DNA of 64,000 nt from Euclidia mi. Taxonomy: Eukaryota; Arthropoda; Insecta; Lepidoptera; Erebidae. The position numbers and the translations under genes were made by a program. Location of the stretch: positions 45,178,394-45,242,393 of the forward strand of contig OX123187.2 of NCBI GenBank assembly GCA_944739405.2. Direction: 5' to 3'. This document shows, one piece after another, positions 46,201 to 61,200 of the stretch (position 1 is the stretch's first letter; each line of letters starts with the position of its first letter). The notes under the pieces are model-generated. The model worked only from the letters and a program-made list of their open reading frames with translations. It ran no database searches and was not told where the DNA came from.

Positions 46201-49200
46201 TTGGTAAGTAAACACTGCAAGCAGCAGCGCGGACACTCGTCGGCCGCGCCGCAGGACCTGCAGGCGGGGCAGAGCGTCACCATGAAGAACGCGCCCATGT
46301 ACCAACCTGGCGCCGTTGGTAAGTAAACACTGCAAGCAGCAGCGCGGACACTCGTCGGCCGCGCCGCAGGACCTGCAGGCGGGGCAGAGCGTCACCATGA
46401 AGAACGCGCCCATGTACCAACCTGGCGCCGTTGGTAAGTAAACACTGCAAGCAGCAGCGCGGACACTCGTCGGCCGCGCCGCAGGACCTGCAGGCGGGGC
46501 AGAGCGTCACCATGAAGAACGCGCCCATGTTCCAAACTGGCGCCGTTGGTAACTACCATTACTTGTTAATTTGAAGACTGCTAAGCGTGGATGGGTATGT
46601 GGGGAGAACCTTGGGGGAGGCTTATGTTCTGCAACGGACATCTCTAAGGCTGACATGTTGAAGCATGCAGCATATTATGCTAAAGGCTATAAATTGCTGT
46701 GCATACATGCCCTATCCTTTAAGCCCGCAAATCACTGTCCAAAATATATGACGCCAAATATGTACAAATGTAGACGCAATCGTTATTAGATGCTCTGCTC
46801 ATTGTACCTGATAATTATAAGTCTAAAAAAGTTTGTCCTTATTACTGTAAGTAAAAATAAACCTTTCTTTATTAATTGTCTTTTCCTTTCAGGATTTAAT
46901 ATGTCGACTGGAGTACCCAAAGTGGGTGTTCTAAAGAATGCAGCATGGAACCTTTCTGACATGTGCAGATTCAAGCTGCTCCCACCGCCTCAACCGGACC
47001 GCTCCGTGTCGGATAAAGACAAACGCGATTTACAGGTACGATTTACATAATAAAAGCGAAGCAAAGCGTCAGATATTTAGCCTAAGGCTGTACAACAACG
47101 GTCAACCACACGCGATTTTTAGCTGCTTAATGTTTATAGCAAGGAAAGCAGATACGAGAAAAACGCTAGTGCGCGCGCGTGTAGTGAAATTTTAATGTTA
47201 TACAGTGGAATTAACTAGAAATGATGCGCGGTTAACTGCTTAAAATGTTATATAGGAAGCACATTGATTAATTCATTTTTAGAAAATTGTGTTATCATGT
47301 ATAATTTATTACAGAATCAGTCACCACTGACAGTGTCGTCAGTGAAAGCTTCGTCTTCAAGCGGCAACAGCAAAGACGGAGCCAAAGACAGCAACAAAGA
47401 CATGGCTGATCGACTCGACATGCCGCCGCCTCCTAGCCCGGCGTCGTCTACTTGCAGTGACACTAGCACATCACACAGTGAGTTTTTATTCATGAGATTA
47501 TGCTTGATTGCTTTAAGAGCCTCTTAACACTAGCGTTCGCTGAACGTATATAAAGTGCCCCTTCACATCAGTGGTTTTCGAGCGTAAGACTCGAAAACCA
47601 CTGATGTGAAAGGGGCACTTTATTAGTAGACTTTCTGCTTGTTGTTAGTAACACTTTATTTATGATTGTCATGCTAAATTATTTGCTTTTTATTTCTAGA
47701 ACGTGCTAAACGTGTAACAGTCCGCGGCGAAGAAGGATCCTCCAATGACGGATCTAAACGCGACGAAGAAGAATGGCCGCTCAAAGAGGTCGTATTCCTC
47801 GAGGATGTAAAGAGCGTGCCACTAGGTCGCGTACTCAAAGTTGACGGCGCATACGCGGCAGTACGGTTCCCTACCATCGGAAAGGACGGCAAAGAAGTAG
47901 TACCCTCCACACCCGACGATCTGTCCACTCTGCTGCAAGACTGCAGACTTGTGCGCAAAGATGACCTCGTCGCCGTCAAATGGGGCGTGGGCGGAGCGGC
48001 CGGACCCCGCGGGCCTGACTGCTTGCAACGCTCGCCGAGGAAGATTGCATTGCCGCCTGATGTGCAAGTTATTACGATTGCTGTAAGTAATGATGACTTC
48101 AAAGAAAAATTAATTTGTGTTCAAGTGTCCTTACCCTCCTTGGTCCAGGGGATACCGCATGCGTCTGCTGAATGGGGAGGTCTCAGATTCGATTCCCGGG
48201 TTGAGCAAAAAGAGCAATGGCAGAATTTGGTCTGGAATTGTTGTAGCGACCTTAAACTTCATATGAACAAAACAAATTGTTTATTTTTTCTATGATTTTT
48301 AATATTTTCACTTTGTCTCGTTAAAGCTGGAGTATTTTATGACGATAAAAAGCATTCCAATTGATTTACGAATACATTATTATTTGATTGTTGCCATAGA
48401 CAATAGTGTGACAGGAATAGACGTGAGTGCTATTACCGTATCGATTATTAAATATGTAATCGATACGATCGACCTTTATAGAGTTGGTTTAGTTTAAAAT
48501 GCAATTATTTAATATATAATCATCATTATATCAATAAGATAATATTTTTTAAGCAAAACAACGTTTGAATCAAATAAAAACGTCACAGAATCGTTTTGAT
48601 GTTGTATCGATTACACATAAAATCGATTTAAAATGTGCAGCTCTCCTTTTGACTTTGGCTTTGACAGTTAGATGCTACAAAATACTGCCGCGTTTTGATG
48701 TCAATCTGACATATATGTCATTTGATAATTCAAAAGTACCTACCTACATTGTTTAGCTTTCATACTATAACTTTCCTTTTACCTATATTGTTCATTCTCA
48801 ACTAAAAATTCAAACACCGATATCTTCTTTTTCCACCTTTCCTGAGTGAAAATAGAATCATTTATAGACTCTGTTACTTACGCCAAATTTTTTTGATATA
48901 TTTTTTGTTACTGTTCGCTTCAATTTAATTTCAGACATTTTCATGTATGGAGATCTGCCATTGTCCTTTTTCGCAATCTCAGTAGCAACACGGAGTCTAG
49001 CAATAGGGATACCACCTATTACGTGGGACCTAAAATTCATAACATGGTGAAATGTGGATGTACTAGTACACCTTTGAACAACCACCATATTCTTGAAATT
49101 AAGCTATAATATTATTACTCGAAAAAGAACCCTTGTGTGAGCGTTTAAAAATAGTGTTCGCGTATAGCGTAAGTAATATTATGTATGATGTGTGTCAGGT

Positions 49201-52200
49201 GGACAGTCGCGGCGTGCACGCGGTGGTCCGGCGGCCGGGCGGCGCGCTGGCGTACGCCGTGTACGCGGTGGGCACCACGCGCGCGCTCACCGACAGCGCC
49301 TTCCCCACAGACAACAGCGCGCTGCTCGGCTTCTCCAACGGCGCTGCTATACAACTCACTACGGCCGCTGAGGTAACTAACTTGATACCATGTTTAAGAG
49401 TTTTGTTCAATGACTTAAAATATAAGTAATTTTAAGTGTAATACTTTATATTGTATATGAATATTGATCCGTTATTTTACTAGTATTCTGGTAGTCATCG
49501 CAAAGGAACGTTACATTGTGTCTAGAATATGACGAACGCGCTGCTCGCGCGCCGCACGCAAGCGCTGCATGCGCTGTGTGATAATTAAGCTACACCGCGC
49601 GCTAAGTGTGCAAGAGAGGCCGCTAGCCGTTCAGGCCGCATCTTGGTCAGATCTGAATAAAGCGCAATTCACACACAAAACGCCAAACGGGTGCGGGCGC
49701 GGGTCGTGTTCGTCGCGTAAGCCGCGGTGTTCGTTGTTTTCACACACAATGCGGTCGCGAGTCGTCGGCCGGCCGCCCGCGGTCATGCTATGGCATCTCG
49801 GTGACATGCCATAGTCTGTCTTTCAAAACCGCATTTTTAGAGTTATTATCGCTCGGTTCATACAAAAAACTGTTTACGAACACATTCAATATTTTTTTCA
49901 TTGAGATCCATGGTAACAAGCTATTCTTCCAACTATATTGTGTAAATAAATTCAAAACGAGTCGCGACTCGCACGGCGCACGACCCGCACCCGCGTCAGT
50001 GTGTATGGGGAACGCGTGTATTACGAGCAATAGAACAACGCTATACCCGCTCGCGACCCGCTACCACGCGCACTGTAATGGCAGGCGACGGGTGCGGGTC
50101 CCGCGCGCCAACCGACCCGCGCTCGACCCGCACACGCGTTCTGTGTGAATTGCGCGGTACTAGTATGTGGCAGGATCTGACCATTGGTACCGCTTGCGCG
50201 CAGCACGCGCTTCTGCTGCATCTGACTTCGCGCGCGCAGTCCGTGCGCTGTGCTTGCGAGCGAATAAGTATCTAAACAATACCCAAATTGAAATACTCGA
50301 AACTCCTACTCGTAGGTAATTCTGTAAATGACGCTGGGGTTTGACTGTGTTGTATTTTTGTAACAGGGTAGCGAGCCGGTCGTGATGATGCTGGACGGCA
50401 ACGGCGCCGTGTACCCGGTGTCGCGCGACTGCGTGGGCATGGTGCGCGCGCCGCCGCCGCTCAACCTGCCGCCCGCGCGCGCACTCGCCGCGCATGCGCT
50501 GCCGCTGCACCCGCACGCGCACACCGCCGCCGCCGCACAGCACCACCACCCGCACCACACCGCGCTCAAGTCCATGGTACGTACCTACATCATACTCGTC
50601 ACTCGACCTGCCGCCGCACAGCACCACCACCCGCACCACACCGCGCTCAAGTCCATGGTACGTACCTACATCATACTCGTCACTCAACCTGCCGCCGCAC
50701 AGCACCACCACCCGCACCACACCGCGCTCAAGTCCATGGTACGTACCTACATCATACTCGTCACTCAACCTGCCGCCGCACAGCACCACCACCCGCACCA
50801 CACCGCGCTCAAGTCCATGGTACGTACCTACATCATACTCGTCACTCGACCTGCCGCCGCACAGCACCACCACCCGCACCACACCGCGCTCAAGTCCATG
50901 GTACGTACCTACATCATACTCGTCACTCGACCTGCCGCCGCACAGCACCACCACCCGCACCACACCGCGCTCAAGTCCATGGTACGTACCTACATCATAC
51001 TCGTCACTCAACCTGCCGCCGCACAGCACCACCACCCGCACCACACCGCGCTCAAGTCCATGGTACGTACCTACATCATACTCGTCACTCGACCTGCCGC
51101 CGCACAGCACCACCACCCGCACCACACCGCGCTCAAGTCCATGGTACGTACCTACATCATACTCGTCACTCAACCTGCCGCCGCACAGCACCACCACCCG
51201 CACCACACCGCGCTCAAGTCCATGGTACGTACCTACATCATACTCGTCACTCAACCTGCCGCCGCACAGCACCACCACCCGCACCACACCGCGCTCAAGT
51301 CCATGGTACGTACCTACATCATACTCGTCACTCGACCTGCCGCCGCACAGCACCACCACCCGCACCACACCGCGCTCAAGTCCATGGTACGTACCTACAT
51401 CATACTCGTCACTCGACCTGCCGCCGCACAGCACCACCACCCGCACCACACCGCGCTCAAGTCCATGGTACGTACCTACATCATACTCGTCACTCAACCT
51501 GCCGCCGCACAGCACCACCACCCGCACCACACCGCGCTCAAGTCCATGGTACGTACCTACATCATACTCGTCACTCGACCTGCCGCCGCACAGCACCACC
51601 ACCCGCACCACACCGCGCTCAAGTCCATGGTACGTACCTACATCATACTCGTCACTCGACCTGCCGCCGCACAGCACCACCACCCGCACCACACCGCGCT
51701 CAAGTCCATGGTACGTACCTACATCATACTCGTCACTCGACCTGCCGCCGCACAGCACCACCACCCGCACCACACCGCGCTCAAGTCCATGGTACGTACC
51801 TACATCATACTCGTCACTCGACCTGCCGCCGCACAGCACCACCACCCGCACCACACCGCGCTCAAGTCCATGGTACGTACCTACATCATACTCGTCACTC
51901 GACCTGCCGCCGCACAGCACCACCACCCGCACCACACCGCGCTCAAGTCCATGGTACGTACCTACATCATACTCGTCACTCGACCTGCCGCCGCACAGCA
52001 CCACCACCCGCACCACACCGCGCTCAAGTCCATGGTACGTACCTACATCATACTCGTCACTCGACCTGCCGCCGCACAGCACCACCACCCGCACCACACC
52101 GCGCTCAAGTCCATGGTACGTACCTACATCATACTCGTCACTCGACCTGCCGCCGCACAGCACCACCACCCGCACCACACCGCGCTCAAGTCCATGGTAC

Positions 52201-55200
52201 GTACCTACATCATACTCGTCACTCGACCTGCCGCCGCACAGCACCACCACCCGCACCACACCGCGCTCAAGTCCATGGTACGTACCTACATCATACTCGT
52301 CACTCGACCTGCCGCCGCACAGCACCACCACCCGCACCACACCGCGCTCAAGTCCATGGTACGTACCTACATCATACTCGTCACTCAACCTGCCGCCGCA
52401 CAGCACCACCACCCGCACCACACCGCGCTCAAGTCCATGGTACGTACCTACATCATACTCGTCACTCGACCTGCCGCCGCACAGCACCACCACCCGCACC
52501 ACACCGCGCTCAAGTCCATGGTACGTACCTACATCATACTCGTCACTCGACCTGCCGCCGCACAGCACCACCACCCGCACCACACCGCGCTCAAGTCCAT
52601 GGTACGTACCTACATCATACTCGTCACTCGACCTGCCGCCGCACAGCACCACCACCCGCACCACACCGCGCTCAAGTCCATGGTACGTACCTACATCATA
52701 CTCGTCACTCGACCTGCCGCCGCACAGCACCACCACCCGCACCACACCGCGCTCAAGTCCATGGTACGTACCTACATCATACTCGTCACTCGACCTGCCG
52801 CCGCACAGCACCACCACCCGCACCACACCGCGCTCAAGTCCATGGTACGTACCTACATCATACTCGTCACTCGACCTGCCGCCGCACAGCACCACCACCC
52901 GCACCACACCGCGCTCAAGTCCATGGTACGTACCTACATCATACTCGTCACTCGACCTGCCGCCGCACAGCACCACCACCCGCACCACACCGCGCTCAAG
53001 TCCATGGTACGTACCTACATCATACTCGTCACTCGACCTGCCGCCGCACAGCACCACCACCCGCACCACACCGCGCTCAAGTCCATGGTACGTACCTACA
53101 TCATACTCGTCACTCGACCTGCCGCCGCACAGCACCACCACCCGCACCACACCGCGCTCAAGTCCATGGTACGTACCTACATCATACTCGTCACTCGACC
53201 TGCCGCCGCACAGCACCACCACCCGCACCACACCGCGCTCAAGTCCATGGTACGTACCTACATCATACTCGTCACTCAACCTGCCGCCGCACAGCACCAC
53301 CACCCGCACCACACCGCGCTCAAGTCCATGGTACGTACCTACATCATAATCGTCACTCAACCTGCCGCCGCACAGCACCACCACCCGCACCACACCGCGC
53401 TCAAGTCCATGGTACGTACCTACATCATACTCGTCACTCAACCTGCCTCCGCACAGCACCACCACCCGCACCACACCGCGCTCAAGTCCATGGTACGTAC
53501 CTACATCATACTCGTCACTCGACCTGCCGCCGCACAGCACCACCACCCGCACCACACCGCGCTCAAGTCCATGGTACGTACCTACATCATACTCGTCACT
53601 CAACCTGCCGCCGCACAGCACCACCACCCGCACCACACCGCGCTCAAGTCCATGGTACGTACCTACATCATACTCGTCACTCAACCTGCCGCCGCACAGC
53701 ACCACCACCCGCACCACACCGCGCTCAAGTCCATGGTACGTACCTACATCATACTCGTCACTCGACCTGCCGCCGCACAGCACCACCACCCGCACCACAC
53801 CGCGCTCAAGTCCATGGTACGTACCTACATCATACTCGTCACTCAACCTGCCGCCGCACAGCACCACCACCCGCACCACACCGCGCTCAAGTCCATGGTA
53901 CGTACCTACATCATACTCGTCACTCGACCTGCCGCCGCACAGCACCACCACCCGCACCACACCGCGCTCAAGTCCATGGTACGTACCTACATCATACTCG
54001 TCACTCGACCTGCCGCCGCACAGCACCACCACCCGCACCACACCGCGCTCAAGTCCATGGTACGTACCTACATCATACTCGTCACTCGACCTGCCGCCGC
54101 ACAGCACCACCACCCGCACCACACCGCGCTCAAGTCCATGGTACGTACCTACATCATACTCGTCACTCGACCTGCCGCCGCACAGCACCACCACCCGCAC
54201 CACACCGCGCTCAAGTCCATGGTACGTACCTACATCATACTCGTCACTCAACCTGCCGCCGCACAGCACCACCACCCGCACCACACCGCGCTCAAGTCCA
54301 TGGTACGTACCTACATCATACTCGTCACTCAACCTGCCGCCGCACAGCACCACCACCCGCACCACACCGCGCTCAAGTCCATGGTACGTACCTACATCAT
54401 ACTCGTCACTCGACCTGCCGCCGCACAGCACCACCACCCGCACCACACCGCGCTCAAGTCCATGGTACGTACCTACATCATACTCGTCACTCGACCTGCC
54501 GCCGCACAGCACCACCACCCGCACCACACCGCGCTCAAGTCCATGGTACGTACCTACATCATACTCGTCACTCGACCTGCCGCCGCGCGCCGCACAGCAC
54601 CACCACCCGCACCACACCGCGCTCAAGTCCATGGTACGTACCTACATCATACTCGTCACTCGACCTGCCGCCGCACAGCACCACCACCCGCACCACACCG
54701 CGCTCAAGTCCATGGTACGTACCTACATCATACTCGTCACTCGACCTGCCGCCGCACAGCACCACCACCCGCACCACACCGCGCTCAAGTCCATGGTACG
54801 TACCTACATCATACTCGTCACTCGACCTGCCGCCGCACAGCACCACCACCCGCACCACACCGCGCTCAAGTCCATGGTACGTACCTACATCATACTCGTC
54901 ACTCGACCTGCCGCCGCACAGCACCACCACCCGCACCACACCGCGCTCAAGTCCATGGTACGTACCTACATCATACTCGTCACTCGACCTGCCGCCGCAC
55001 AGCACCACCACCCGCACCACACCGCGCTCAAGTCCATGGTACGTACCTACATCATACTCGTCACTCGACCTGCCGCCGCACAGCACCACCACCCGCACCA
55101 CACCGCGCTCAAGTCCATGGTACGTACCTACATCATACTCGTCACTCGACCTGCCGCCGCACAGCACCACCACCCGCACCACACCGCGCTCAAGTCCATG

Positions 55201-58200
55201 GTACGTACCTACATCATACTCGTCACTCAACCTGCCGCCGCACAGCACCACCACCCGCACCACACCGCGCTCAAGTCCATGGTACGTACCTACATCATAA
55301 TCGTCACTCAACCTGCCGCCGCACAGCACCACCACCCGCACCACACCGCGCTCAAGTCCATGGTACGTACCTACATCATACTCGTCACTCAACCTGCCTC
55401 CGCACAGCACCACCACCCGCACCACACCGCGCTCAAGTCCATGGTACGTACCTACATCATACTCGTCACTCGACCTGCCGCCGCACAGCACCACCACCCG
55501 CACCACACCGCGCTCAAGTCCATGGTACGTACCTACATCATACTCGTCACTCAACCTGCCGCCGCACAGCACCACCACCCGCACCACACCGCGCTCAAGT
55601 CCATGGTACGTACCTACATCATACTCGTCACTCAACCTGCCGCCGCACAGCACCACCACCCGCACCACACCGCGCTCAAGTCCATGGTACGTACCTACAT
55701 CATACTCGTCACTCGACCTGCCGCCGCACAGCACCACCACCCGCACCACACCGCGCTCAAGTCCATGGTACGTACCTACATCATACTCGTCACTCAACCT
55801 GCCGCCGCACAGCACCACCACCCGCACCACACCGCGCTCAAGTCCATGGTACGTACCTACATCATACTCGTCACTCGACCTGCCGCCGCACAGCACCACC
55901 ACCCGCACCACACCGCGCTCAAGTCCATGGTACGTACCTACATCATACTCGTCACTCGACCTGCCGCCGCACAGCACCACCACCCGCACCACACCGCGCT
56001 CAAGTCCATGGTACGTACCTACATCATACTCGTCACTCGACCTGCCGCCGCACAGCACCACCACCCGCACCACACCGCGCTCAAGTCCATGGTACGTACC
56101 TACATCATACTCGTCACTCGACCTGCCGCCGCACAGCACCACCACCCGCACCACACCGCGCTCAAGTCCATGGTACGTACCTACATCATACTCGTCACTC
56201 GACCTGCCGCCGCACAGCACCACCACCCGCACCACACCGCGCTCAAGTCCATGGTACGTACCTACATCATACTCGTCACTCGACCTGCCGCCGCACAGCA
56301 CCACCACCCGCACCACACCGCGCTCAAGTCCATGGTACGTACCTACATCATACTCGTCACTCAACCTGCCGCCGCACAGCACCACCACCCGCACCACACC
56401 GCGCTCAAGTCCATGGTACGTACCTACATCATACTCGTCACTCAACCTGCCGCCGCACAGCACCACCACCCGCACCACACCGCGCTCAAGTCCATGGTAC
56501 GTACCTACATCATACTCGTCACTCGACCTGCCGCCGCACAGCACCACCACCCGCACCACACCGCGCTCAAGTCCATGGTACGTACCTACATCATACTCGT
56601 CACTCGACCTGCCGCCGCACAGCACCACCACCCGCACCACACCGCGCTCAAGTCCATGGTACGTACCTACATCATACTCGTCACTCAACCTGCCGCCGCG
56701 CGCCGCACAGCACCACCACCCGCACCACACCGCGCTCAAGTCCATGGTACGTACCTACATCATACTCGTCACTCGACCTGCCGCCGCACAGCACCACCAC
56801 CCGCACCACACCGCGCTCAAGTCCATGGTACGTACCTACATCATACTCGTCACTCGACCTGCCGCCGCACAGCACCACCACCCGCACCACACCGCGCTCA
56901 AGTCCATGGTACGTACCTACATCATACTCGTCACTCAACCTGCCGCCGCACAGCACCACCACCCGCACCACACCGCGCTCAAGTCCATGGTACGTACCTA
57001 CATCATACTCGTCACTCGACCTGCCGCCGCACAGCACCACCACCCGCACCACACCGCGCTCAAGTCCATGGTACGTACCTACATCATACTCGTCACTCGA
57101 CCTGCCGCCGCACAGCACCACCACCCGCACCACACCGCGCTCAAGTCCATGGTACGTACCTACATCATACTCGTCACTCGACCTGCCGCCGCACAGCACC
57201 ACCACCCGCACCACACCGCGCTCAAGTCCATGGTACGTACCTACATCATACTCGTCACTCAACCTGCCGCCGCACAGCACCACCACCCGCACCACACCGC
57301 GCTCAAGTCCATGGTACGTACCTACATCATACTCGTCACTCAACCTGCCGCCGCACAGCACCACCACCCGCACCACACCGCGCTCAAGTCCATGGTACGT
57401 ACCTACATCATACTCGTCACTCGACCTGCCGCCGCACAGCACCACCACCCGCACCACACCGCGCTCAAGTCCATGGTACGTACCTACATCATACTCGTCA
57501 CTCGACCTGCCGCCGCACAGCACCACCACCCGCACCACACCGCGCTCAAGTCCATGGTACGTACCTACATCATACTCGTCACTCAACCTGCCGCCGCACA
57601 GCACCACCACCCGCACCACACCGCGCTCAAGTCCATGGTACGTACCTACATCATACTCGTCACTCGACCTGCCGCCGCGCGCCGCACAGCACCACCACCC
57701 GCACCACACCGCGCTCAAGTCCATGGTACGTACCTACATCATACTCGTCACTCAACCTGCCGCCGCACAGCACCACCACCCGCACCACACCGCGCTCAAG
57801 TCCATGGTACGTACCTACATCATACTCGTCACTCAACCTGCCGCCGCACAGCACCACCACCCGCACCACACCGCGCTCAAGTCCATGGTACGTACCTACA
57901 TCATACTCGTCACTCAACCTGCCGCCGCACAGCACCACCACCCGCACCACACCGCGCTCAAGTCCATGGTACGTACCTACATCATACTCGTCACTCGACC
58001 TGCCGCCGCACAGCACCACCACCCGCACCACACCGCGCTCAAGTCCATGGTACGTACCTACATCATACTCGTCACTCAACCTGCCGCCGCACAGCACCAT
58101 CACCCGCACCACACCGCGCTCAAGTCCATGGTACGTACCTACATCATACTCGTCACTCGACCTGCCGCCGCACAGCACCACCACCCGCACCACACCGCGC

Positions 58201-61200
58201 TCAAGTCCATGGTACGTACCTACATCATACTCGTCACTCAACCTGCCGCCGCACAGCACCACCACCCGCACCACACCGCGCTCAAGTCCATGGTACGTAC
58301 CTACATCATACTCGTCACTCGACCTGCCGCCGCGCGCCGCACAGCACCACCACCCGCACCACACCGCGCTCAAGTCCATGGTACGTACCTACATCATACT
58401 CGTCACTCAACCTGCCGCCGCACAGCACCACCACCCGCACCACACCGCGCTCAAGTCCATGGTACGTACCTACATCATACTCGTCACTCAACCTGCCGCC
58501 GCACAGCTCCACCACCCGCACCACACCGCGCTCAAGTCCATGGTACGTACCTACATCATACTCGTCACTCAACCTGCCGCCGCACAGCACCACCACCCGC
58601 ACCACACCGCGCTCAAGTCCATGGTACGTACCTACATCATACTCGTCACTCGACCTGCCGCCGCACAGCACCACCACCCGCACCACACCGCGCTCAAGTC
58701 CATGGTACGTACCTACATCATACTCGTCACTCAACCTGCCGCCGCGCGCCGCACAGCACCACCACCCGCACCACACCGCGCTCAAGTCCATGGTACGTAC
58801 CTACATCATACTCGTCACTCGACCTGCCGCCGCACAGCACCACCACCCGCACCACACCGCGCTCAAGTCCATGGTACGTACCTACATCATACTCGTCACT
58901 CAACCTGCCGCCGCACAGCACCACCACCCGCACCACACCGCGCTCAAGTCCATGGTACGTACCTGCATCATACTCGTCACTCGACCTGCCGCCGCGCGCC
59001 GCACAGCACCACCACCCGCACCACACCGCGCTCAAGTCCATGGTACGTACCTACATCATACTCGTCACTCGACCTGCCGCCGCACAGCACCACCACCCGC
59101 ACCACACCGCGCTCAAGTCCATGGTACGTACCTACATCATACTCGTCACTCGACCTGCCGCCGCACAGCACCACCACCCGCACCACACCGCGCTCAAGTC
59201 CATGGTACGTACCTACATCATACTCGTCACTCGACCTGCCGCCGCGCGCCGCACAGCACCACCACCCGCACCACACCGCGCTCAAGTCCATGGTACGTAC
59301 CTACATCATACTCGTCACTCGACCTGCCGCCGCACAGCACCACCACCCGCACCACACCGCGCTCAAGTCCATGGTACGTACCTACATCATACTCGTCACT
59401 CAACCTGCCGCCGCACAGCACCACCACCCGCACCACACCGCGCTCAAGTCCATGGTACGTACCTACATCATACTCGTCACTCAACCTGCCGCCGCACAGC
59501 ACCACCACCCGCACCACACCGCGCTCAAGTCCATGGTACGTACCTACATCATACTCGTCACTCAACCTGCCGCCGCACAGCACCACCACCCGCACCACAC
59601 CGCGCTCAAGTCCATGGTACGTACCTACATCATACTCGTCACTCAACCTGCCGCCGCACAGCACCACCACCCGCACCACACCGCGCTCAAGTCCATGGTA
59701 CGTACCTACATCATACTCGTCACTCGACCTGCCGCCGCACAGCACCACCACCCGCACCACACCGCGCTCAAGTCCATGGTACGTACCTACATCATACTCG
59801 TCACTCGACCTGCCGCCGCACAGCACCACCACCCGCACCACACCGCGCTCAAGTCCATGGTACGTACCTACATCATACTCGTCACTCAACCTGCCGCCGC
59901 GCGCCGCACAGCACCACCACCCGCACCACACCGCGCTCAAGTCCATGGTACGTACCTACATCATACTCGTCACTCGACCTGCCGCCGCACAGCACCACCA
60001 CCCGCACCACACCGCGCTCAAGTCCATGGTACGTACCTACATCATACTCGTCACTCAACCTGCCGCCGCGCGCCGCACAGCACCACCACCCGCACCACAC
60101 CGCGCTCAAGTCCATGGTACGTACCTACATCATACTCGTCACTCAACCTGCCGCCGCACAGCACCACCACCCGCACCACACCGCGCTCAAGTCCATGGTA
60201 CGTACCTACATCATACTCGTCACTCGACCTGCCGCCGCACAGCACCACCACCCGCACCACACCGCGCTCAAGTCCATGGTACGTACCTACATCATACTCG
60301 TCACTCGACCTGCCGCCGCACAGCACCACCACCCGCACCACACCGCGCTCAAGTCCATGGTACGTACCTACATCATACTCGTCACTCAACCTGCCGCCGC
60401 GCGCCGCACAGCACCACCACCCGCACCACACCGCGCTCAAGTCCATGGTACGTACCTACATCATACTCGTCACTCGACCTGCCGCCGCACAGCACCACCA
60501 CCCGCACCACACCGCGCTCAAGTCCATGGTACGTACCTACATCATACTCGTCACTCAACCTGCCGCCGCGCGCCGCACAGCACCACCACCCGCACCACAC
60601 CGCGCTCAAGTCCATGGTACGTACCTACATCATACTCGTCACTCGACCTGCCGCCGCACAGCACCACCACCCGCACCACACCGCGCTCAAGTCCATGGTA
60701 CGTACCTACATCATACTCGTCACTCGACCTGCCGCCGCACAGCACCACCACCCGCACCACACCGCGCTCAAGTCCATGGTACGTACCTACATCATACTCG
60801 TCACTCGACCTGCCGCCGCACAGCACCACCACCCGCACCACACCGCGCTCAAGTCCATGGTACGTACCTACATCATACTCGTCACTCGACCTGCCGCCGC
60901 ACAGCACCACCACCCGCACCACACCGCGCTCAAGTCCATGGTACGTACCTACATCATACTCGTCACTCGACCTGCCGCCGCACAGCACCACCACCCGCAC
61001 CACACCGCGCTCAAGTCCATGGTACGTACCTACATCATACTCGTCACTCAACCTGCCGCCGCACAGCACCACCACCCGCACCACACCGCGCTCAAGTCCA
61101 TGGTACGTACCTACATCATACTCGTCACTCAACCTGCCGCCGCACAGCACCACCACCCGCACCACACCGCGCTCAAGTCCATGGTACGTACCTACATCAT

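Noticed and set aside
42180..46528. Thirty-seven overlapping 83-residue minus-strand ORFs
   Set aside because: Mirror images of the 115-bp unit; the plus strand holds the conserved hyd coding sequence.
42307..46551. CRISPR-like array
   Set aside because: Units are contiguous with no unique spacers, in a eukaryotic intron. The same reasoning excludes the 81-bp array.
50160..54632. 1,490-codon minus-strand ORF and the shorter minus ORFs to 61875
   Set aside because: Shadows of the same array: one repeated 27-residue peptide that breaks at each 88-bp unit. No promoter, family similarity or codon signal.
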